Source: Elusimicrobiales bacterium (lineage in GTDB: Bacteria > Elusimicrobiota > Elusimicrobia > Elusimicrobiales > UBA9959). Taken from it: a DNA stretch of 64,000 bases. The first letter of the stretch is position 1. Each line of letters opens with the position of its first letter. Where the stretch lies: contig JAMPXK010000004.1 of the NCBI GenBank assembly GCA_023701245.1, positions 1 through 64,000 of the forward strand, read 5' to 3'. The position numbers and the translations under genes are program-made. The notes under the pieces are model-generated. The model did no database searches and was not told the DNA's origin. It was given only the letters and a program-made list of their open reading frames with translations. Below are positions 50,201 through 59,200 of this stretch, one piece after another.

Positions 50201-53200
50201 GCTGACGCCGGTGAGTTTTCTTATCCGCACGTCCACGTCCTGCAGCCTGCCGTTGAGCTTGTCGTAGGAACCGCCCGCCACCTTACCGGTGGCGCTGATG
50301 TAGCCGTTGTCGTACGGGTAGAAGATAGCGGCGGTAGGCCGGTAGACGTCGTAAACGAAGGTCGCTTTGACGCCGTAGCCTTCCTCGTTGGTGGCCGCGT
50401 CGCGGGCATTGGTCTCCACGCGGAAAATACCGCCGTCGCCGCCTATGAACATGTCGTCGGAAACGGTCATGGTCCAGTTGTTCAGGGGCGGGTCGGCGAG
50501 GAACACCGTAGGGCCGGGATTCCAGGAGGCGCCGTTCCAGTACCAGCCGTCGGAGGCCCTGGAGAGGTATACGCGCACCTGGGACACGCCCGAGCCGCCC
50601 GGATCGTAACTGGTGCCTTCAAGCGCCACCGGCAGAGTATTGATATGGGCGTAATCCGAGGGGACGGTAACCGTGGAGGCCGGCAGCTCGTTGTCGTAGC
50701 GGAAAGTCGCCGTAGCGTAAACCGTATCGAAGTTGCCGGACACATCCAGCGCCCGCGCCCTCACCCGGTAGCTCATGCCGCTGGTCCAGGTGGAGTTCTG
50801 GATGGCGTAGGTCCAGGCTGCCGAGGTGGTATAAAGCGTGGACTGGGCGGCAAGCCACGGAGCGTTGGCTTCCGGCTCGCCGGGGGCCGACCAGGCGGTG
50901 GGCAGCGAAGGGTCGTAGTAGCGGCCCTGCGCGGGCAGGTATACCGTGAAGCGTACGGAATTGATGCCGATATTGTCGGCGGCGGTGCCGGTAAGCGCGG
51001 GCAGCGTGTTGTGGTTGGGCAGTCCGGGCAGCGTTATAGCGGTGACCGGCCTCTCATTGTCGAAGGTCAGCACGGTCCCCACCCCGGCCGGGACGTCCGT
51101 GTCCACCGGTTCTCCGGCCTGGGGTCCGTACTCGCGGTTCAGGGCGAGGTCGTAAGCCCACGGCACCACCAGGTAAGTTACGTTCTGGTTGGCCGAATTG
51201 GTCAGGTAGGAGATCAGGTTGGCCGGCAGATCGTACCTGAACTTATTGGGCGTATCAGTAGTGGAGTTGACCACCTCGTACCATTTGGGCGTGGCGCTGT
51301 TGAAATTGTTGGTGTCGCTGTTCCACCAGTTGGAGGGCGCTGTCAGGCGCTTGAAGGCCACTTTTATGGTGTAGCTGGAAAGCCCCGCCGCGTACGCCCT
51401 GGCCCCGAACCTTTCGTCCGTGGCGGTACCCGTGAGGTACGTGAACCCCGTGGTCAGCCCCGGCAGCGGATAGGTGAGGGTAGAGGTAGGCTTCTCTATG
51501 TCGTAATTGAACACCACCGTTGAAAGAGGAGAATCGTTGCCAGCCTCGTCGATGGCTTTGGCTTCCACCCTGTAAGGCCGGTTATTCACGAACGAGAAAG
51601 CGGGACTGGCGTAGGTCCAGGCGGCCGCGGCTCCCTGCGCTGGCAGCCACTGGGGACAGCCGCCCCAGCCGGCGCCCGTGAAGCAAGCGGGCCCGCCGTT
51701 GATATCCGTTATCTGCAGCGTTATGGTGCTGACCCCGGTATAAGGCGAGGACTGCCCCGGCTGGGAAGAAGAACCCGCCGCCGGAGTGGAAACCTTTATC
51801 TGCGAATATGCGGCCCCGTTCAGGGGGAAGTTCACCAGAACGGCCGGCGCCGTTATGTCGTAGGTGAACACGGACGTGGCATAAACCACGGAATAGTTGC
51901 CGGCGTAGTCCAGGGACCTTGCCGACACGGTATAGACCACGTCGTCCTTCAGTATGGCGGGATTTACGGTGTAATACCAGGAAGCGGGGCCCAGCGTAAC
52001 CGCCCTGTTCCAATCCACGGCCGCCACCCAGGCCGAGGTGTCGTCATCCCAATACCTGGTCCCATCCACGCCGCTGGTGGAAATACGCACATCCGTCCAT
52101 TTATGGCCGGCCAGGTCGGCGTTCACGCCCCCGTCTATGCGCGAGAGGGCCTTCAGGGCCGTCACCGCCGGCGTGGCGATGCTCACCGTCGGCGGGGTGG
52201 CGTCCACGATGAACCTGCGGGAAGGGTACGGCAGCTGGCTCCAGTTGCCTGCGCCGGTATCGTTGGACAGGCGGGCGTCGTCCATGGCCTTGACTTCCAG
52301 CAGGTACTCTTTGTCCCCCGCCGGCCAAACCAGGTCCACCATGTAGTCCCAGTTCCAGGAAGGCCCGGACCCGGAAACGGCCGCGGTCTGCCAGGCGGTC
52401 TCCGAAGAAATGGCCACGAAGGCGCCGCCGTCCCAGTAGTAGCTTGTAACACCCAGCAGGTAGGACAGGCGGATATTGATGGCGGACACGCCCGAGTTGA
52501 CGGCCGCCGGGTTATCGAAAGCCGTGCCCTTCAGCTGGGTGGAGTTGCCTGTCTTGCCTACCAGGCCGGGCTGGTAGCGGCCGCTGACGCCGTCGGAATC
52601 GTCCTGGGGCATGGCCATCATGGGGGTAGGCGCCGACTTGTCTATCTTCACTACCATGGAGGATTGGCCTACCACAAAAACGTCCTGCGCGTTCGCGGCC
52701 ACGTCCACCGCGCGGCTAAGGATCAGGTACCGGGAATCTTCCGCCAGGGCCGCGTCCAGGCCTGCCGGAGCGAACATCCAGCTGGTGGCGTCGGGGGACA
52801 GAAAACCGGTGGTTCCGTCCGCGTCTATCCATTGCGGCGGCTCATTGGTGTTGCTGCCGAAGCCGCTGCCGTCGTACCAGACATTGGTTGCGCCCAGTTT
52901 GCGGATGGCCACCTGCAGCCTGGAGTTGAAATGCCCGTCGTAAGCCGTACCGGAAATAACAGGCAGGGACCGCATGCCCGACCCGTTGGCGTCCACCGGC
53001 AGGAGGATCCTGGAGGTCGGCGAGGAAACGTCGAAAGTGAAAGTAACTTCCGGGGCGGCGCCTGTATTGCCCGCCTTGTCGGTGGAGAAGAGCTGCACTA
53101 CGTAGGTCTTATTGGGCTCCCAGGCCGCGTTGTTCAGGAAATAGGAAGTGGTATAAGACGCGGCGTTGCCTATGACCGTGGCCGGCAGGTCCGTATAGCC

Positions 53201-56200
53201 CGGCGCCAGCGCGGTAAAGGTGGAGGCCTGCCAGTTCCAGTATTCGGCGGCGGTCTGGCGCTTCACCCGGAAATAGGTGTTCTGCAGCTGGCCCGGGGGC
53301 AGGTCCGACACGGACCCGTCCAGCGAGGTCACGCTGTTCATGAAAGCCTTGTCCGGGTAATTTATCGCCGGGACCGGAGCGCTGGAGTCTATCACGAAGT
53401 CCGGCCCGCCCGAGGGGGTCTCGAAATACCCGTTAGGGATGTGCAGCGCCTTGGAGATCACGCGGTACCTGCGGTTCCCGTTCCACGCCGCCACCGGCAG
53501 GGTATGCTGCCAGGTGGATCCGTCGAAAGTGTCCACCCCCAGGTACAGCCCGGGATTGGCCGTGGCGGAGATCCACGACGCGCCGTCCCAGACCAGGTTG
53601 TCGCCGGTGGCCAGCTCGTTGAGGTCACCGCCGAAATCGGTTATCCTTACCTGCACGGTGCTGGAGAAGATAGCCGTACCTATTATGGACGGGGCGGGAT
53701 TGGGCTTGAAATGCGGAACCGAAGAATCCGGGATACTGACGCCGCTGAGCGGCAGGGGCGTGCGCAGGGTGAACTCTACCAGGGGGCTATTCAGCGCCGG
53801 CGCCCCGGGCTTCACCACCTCGTTGCCGGCCCCGTCCACCGCCTTGGCGAAGATCCTGTACTCGACGCCCATATCCGAGGTCACCCAAGTGGGAGTGGAG
53901 GCACCCGTGGCCTGCCACAGCTTGCCGGGGATGTTCAGCGTAGTGGCCTCATAAAAAAGTTCGGTGCCGGAAGACCAGTTATTCAGAGCGGCGTTCCAGT
54001 AGCCGGACGGCGCCGTGATCTTGTAGTAGGAGAGCAGCACTTTGCTCACCTGGCCGGGGGCGAGGTCCGACGCCGAGCCGGAGATGACCGTCAGGTCCGT
54101 GGTCAGGTCGTCTCCGTTGTTCGGATAGGTCACGCTGGAGCTGGGCAGGACGAAGTCGGCGGCCACGTTGAACGCGGTGGAATAGACCACCTGCCAGTTG
54201 GCGGCCTTGTCCACCGCCCTGGCGTTCACCTCGTAGAAAATGCCGGTATCCCACGGGGAGGCGGCCAGCTGCCACCAGGTCCCGTTGGGGCTCAGCGTGC
54301 CGTAAAGAGTCACGTCGTTCCAGACCTCGGGGGCGCCGGCATTGGTCCAGTTGGCGATAGAACTGTTCCAGTAAAAATTGTCCGAACTGCGCTTTATCCT
54401 GACGAACACCTTGTTCACACGCCCGGGCCAGTTGTCCGCGGCCGTACCGGTCGCCCGGCCGGCCTGGGACAGGAACCCGTTGGTCACGGGATAGGTAACG
54501 GTGGCGGTGGGGATGTCCACCTCGTACACGTAGCTGGCCGTGGAATAGACCAGTTCGGCGTTAAGGGCCTTGTCTATGGTCCGGGAAACGAACTCGTAGC
54601 GGCGCCCGGGCTTCCAGAAGTTTATCTGCGCGGAGCCGGACTGCGGGGTGTTCCAGTACCAGTTCTCCGAGTTGGAGCTGAAACTCCCGTCGCTGGCGGA
54701 AGCGTTCTCCCAGTTGCCCAGGTTAAGGTTCGGGTCGCCGGAATCCCAGTCCTGCGTGGTGCGGTTCCAGTAATAGGTGGTGCTTTCGCCGAGATAGGGG
54801 TTGGGATAGCGCAGGATCTTCAGCTTGACGCCGGTGAGGACGTTGCGGAGGTTGTCCGTGGTGGTACCGCTGCTCGACAGGAACTGGTAATTATAATGAG
54901 AGTCGGCGGCCGGGGAAGTCACCGCGGAATCGGGCCTTTCCGGGTCCGCCTGGTACGGGTCGTAGACGAAAGTGGCGGTGGAAAGGGCGGTTTCCACGTT
55001 GTTGCCCTTGTCGTAGGATTTGCAGACCAGCCGGTATTCGACGCTGTTGGCCCAGTTGGGGGCGGCAAAGGTCCAGGTCCCGGAGCTGGTGCCGGTGAAG
55101 GACGCGGTATACCAGTAGGCGGGGTTATTTTTAAGCGCGTCGGCTTCGTCGAGCACCCAGTTGGACGGGTCGGGGTCGCCGTTGTAGGTCCTGTTGTTGA
55201 TGGTGTCGCGGATAAGCAGCTTCACGGAAGTGACTACCGGCGTATACGCCACCGTGGCGTCCAGGTCGCTGGCCGTGCCCTGTATGGTCGTCAGGGAGCT
55301 CTTCTGGTCGCCGTCGGAGACGTTGGTGAACCTGGAGGCCGGCTTGGTAGGATCGTAAATGACGTCTATATACGGCAGGTCGGCGTAAATGCCGCCCTTT
55401 TCGCGGTTGCCGGCGGGCGGCGGGGAGTTGCCGGGGGCGGCCGTGTCGCGGGCCTCCGTCCTTATCCGGAAAATACCGCCGTTGGTCCAGCCGTGGCTGC
55501 TTATCCAGACCACGTCGGAGGTATCTATGAACCAGCTGGTGTTGTCCACCTCGTTGCGGACAGGGCAGATGTCGTTGCGCCAGTACTTGTTGGAATTATC
55601 CCAGCAGTACGGAGCGCCCACGGGGATATTGTCGGTCTTCTCGATGTAAACGTAGATGCCGCCCACGCTGCCGTCCGCGCCGGGCGGGTAGTCCTGCACG
55701 CCGCCGCTGATCTCGCTGACGTCGTGGAAATAATCCGCGGAAGGCGCCCGGGGAACGCCGTTCTCCACCACGTTGACTATGGTGGAAGTAGGCATGGACA
55801 CGTCGTAACGGAAAGAGCGCTCGTTCACGCCGTTGACAAAGAGCGTTTCCATGTTGCCCGAGGTATCCAGGGCCCTGGCCTTGAGCCGGTACCACCGGCC
55901 TTGCGTCTGCAGCGAAACGGGCATCGGGTAATTCCAGGTGGGATACCCGCCGGCGGCGGCAAAGTACGTATTGAACTCGCTGACGTAGGCCACCCAGGCG
56001 GAACCGTTCCACGCCCACTGCGGGTTATCGGAAGGATAGACCAATTCCAGGTCCACCCTGGCCACCTGGCCAGACTGCGGGGAGTCCGAAGCGTTGCCGG
56101 TCAGCTGCGTCAGGTCGTTGACGAAATTGGTCACCGGCCAGGTTATGGCCGAACTGGGTTTGCTGTTGTCCACCGTGAAAGAGTTGGAGGACTGGCCCAC

Positions 56201-59200
56201 GGTAAAGACCGTCTGGTAATTGCCGGGCAGGGAACGGTCCTTGGCCACCGTGACCAGGCGGTAGTTGGCGCCGGCCTCGAGGGGCTCCGGCATCTGGTAG
56301 GTCCAGGAGGACGGCCAGATCTGGGCGTCGGGCAGGTCCGTGTTGGCGGGCTCGCCCACCTGCCACGCGCCGCTGTAGTTGAACCACTTGCCGGCGTTAA
56401 CGCCGGTCTTGGCGTACAGCTTTATCTTCACGTTGCCGCCGGTGGGGCTGATACCGGAGTGCGCGTCGTAGTAATTACCGTAGAACATGGCGTTCATGCC
56501 GCTCACGCCCAGGTCCACCGGGAAAACTATGGTGGAGGTAGGCGCCGTAACGTCCCAGTAGAACGTGGTGCCGCCCAGCGGCGGGGCGACGGGCTCGAAG
56601 AGGTTTACGGGCTTTACCAGGTCGGTGGCCTTGGAATACACCGTGAACGAGGAGCCGGACACCACGCCCCAGTTGGAATCCTGGAAGTCCAGCGTCCAGT
56701 TGGCGCTCACGGCGTTTATCGGGGTGCCGGGAGAGGACTGGTAGTCGTAGACCGGCACCACGCCCGACCAGCCGGGCCAGTTCCAGTACTTGCCGTCGGC
56801 CAGGTTCCTGATGGCTATCTGGACGAAATTCAGTTTTTCGATAGACCCCACGCCGGGGCCGTCCTGGGCGGTACCGGTCAGCTGGGACAGCGAACTGTAC
56901 CACCGGTTGTTCTGGGGCGCGGTAAACCCGGAGGTCGGGGAACTCGTGTCTACTATGTAGTTCCTCTTAGGGGTGCCCAGGTCCACCGTCTCGATATTGC
57001 CGGCATAGTCTACCGCGCGGGTGTAGATGCGGTACTCCGTATTGTCGCTGTTCTCCACCGCGGGATAGGTCCAGTTCACGGTGCCGGTCACGCTGAACCA
57101 GATCGGGGTAGGAGAACCGAAAGCCGCCCCGGTCCAGTAGGAGCCGCCTTTCCTTATGGCGATGGAAGAGGTCTTTACCACGAACGCGTCATAGGTGAAG
57201 CCGGACAGCCCGGCTATCGGGGAGAACTGGTCCCCGTTCACGTCGGGCCACACCACCGAGGTCTGCGGCGCCACGTTGTCTATCACAAAGGTGTTGGTGG
57301 ACGCCGCCGGCTGCCAGTTGCCGGCCTTGTCCAGTATCTGCACCGACATGTAGTAGGTGGTCTGGTCTTCGCTGAAAGCTTCCGTGGTAATGTCGACCGA
57401 CCAGTTCCAGTTGGAAACCGTCCCGCCGGGAGTTACCTCCAGGGTGCTTACCGCCACTCCCCAGGTATTGGTATCCCAGTTCCACCACTGGCCCTGTTTC
57501 GTGGGGGAGCCCGCGCATTGCAGGCGCAGCACGGCTTTTTCTATCTTGCCGGGGTCCGTGTCCGAAGCGGTGCCGGTAATGGACATGGTGGGCAGGGCGG
57601 AATTGATCTTAATGTAGCTCTGCGCCGAAGGAACGGAGATATCCTTGGGATAGGTGACCGCCGCGGCCGGGTTCACCGCCGAGTCATAGACGAAGTTGGA
57701 CGCGGTGACGGGGCTCTGGATATTGCCCACCTTGTCGGTGGCCCGGCTGTAGAGCGTGAACGCGGTATTATTCTTGGCGTTCCAGTTAATGGCGGTAGAG
57801 TAGCTCCAGGTATCGCCGCCGGAAGCGTCGAACCAGGTGGGGGTGAGCGTCCAGACCGAACCTACCGGATTCCAATAGTAGTTATCGGAAGACTTTATCT
57901 GCAGTTCCACCCGGCTGATGCCGGAGGCATTAGGCGCGGGGTCGATACCCAGGCCCGAAAGCGACGGTATGGAGTTATAGAAACCGTTGTTCGCCGGGAA
58001 GTCTATGGTGGTCTGCGGCTTGAGAATGTCCCTGTGGAAGGCTATAGCAAAAGGCCCGAAGCGCTGGTAGCCTGTGTCCTTATTGACGAAAGTCTGGTTA
58101 TACGGGGAGCCGCCCTGGCGGGTGGCCACGCTCCAGGAAGCGCCGTTCCATTTGGATGTGAACAGCGAGGAGTCGGCAATAGCGGCAACCACGTACATCT
58201 CATCGGAAATGCTGTCCGCTTCCAGCCGAAGGATCTGCGCGTCGCCCAGGAAATTGGGGCCGCCGCCGCCCGCGCCGGTATAGGTCGTCCAGCCGGTGCC
58301 GGGGTTCTTGGCGTAGCGCAGGTAATCGTCGCCGCCGCCGCTCCATACGGCTATGGCCTCGTTGCCGCTGGCCTCCACGCCCACGTCGAAAGAACCGTAA
58401 TCCGTACGCTCCAGGCCGGTCTCCACGTTCGCGTTCACGGTCCAATTGGCCCCGTCCCAGCGCATCAGGGCCAGGTCGTTGTCGGAGTCCGAGGCCGCGC
58501 CGAAAATTTCCGCGGTGGCGTTGTTGCCGCGCAGGCGGATCTTGCGCATGTTCACATTGGAGCCGGCCATTACGTCGGGAGCCGTGAATTCTCCCGACCA
58601 CCGGGTAGCTTCCGGGTCGGCACTGGTGTAAATGCGGTAGCGCGGTGTGCCGAGTCCGTTGGTGTTGTAAGTGGTACTGTTGTTGTCCGCCCACATTATC
58701 AGCGCCCGCTGCGTGGAATACTCCCAGGCCAGGTCGAAGATCTCGTACTCAGGCCGGCTGGCCACCTGCGCCTCGGCCGTATCCTCCAGTTTCAGCGCCA
58801 GGTGAGCCGGCACGGAAGTACCGTTCCAGACATACGCGTAAATGTCCGGTGCCGCCTGGTTGTCCAGGGTGGCCACCATTATTTCGTTGGAGGTAACTCC
58901 GGGATTGGCCTCCGCCCTCACCCACCAGGCCGTACCCAGCTGCCCCACGTCGGAGAAACTCTGGCCGGAGGCGCCGTAGATCCAGGTTGAGCCGTTCCAC
59001 ACATTGTATTTGGGAATGCTGCTGTCCGCGTAAAAGACCACGCCGCGGCCGGTCTGCCGCTCATAGGCCACGTCGAAGGGCCGGAAATATTCGCCGCCGG
59101 TAGCCAGCGGGAAGGTGACCGTGGCCAGTTCCTGCGGCGTGGTCCAGCCGCCGCCCGGAGTCCACACTTGGGCCAGTATCTTCCCTTCTGCGTCCAGGGT

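Noticed and set aside
36775-58030. The long repeat array read as a possible CRISPR or satellite DNA
   Set aside because: The similarity is at protein level in units of about 129 codons with no short identical DNA repeats, so it is a coding domain array.
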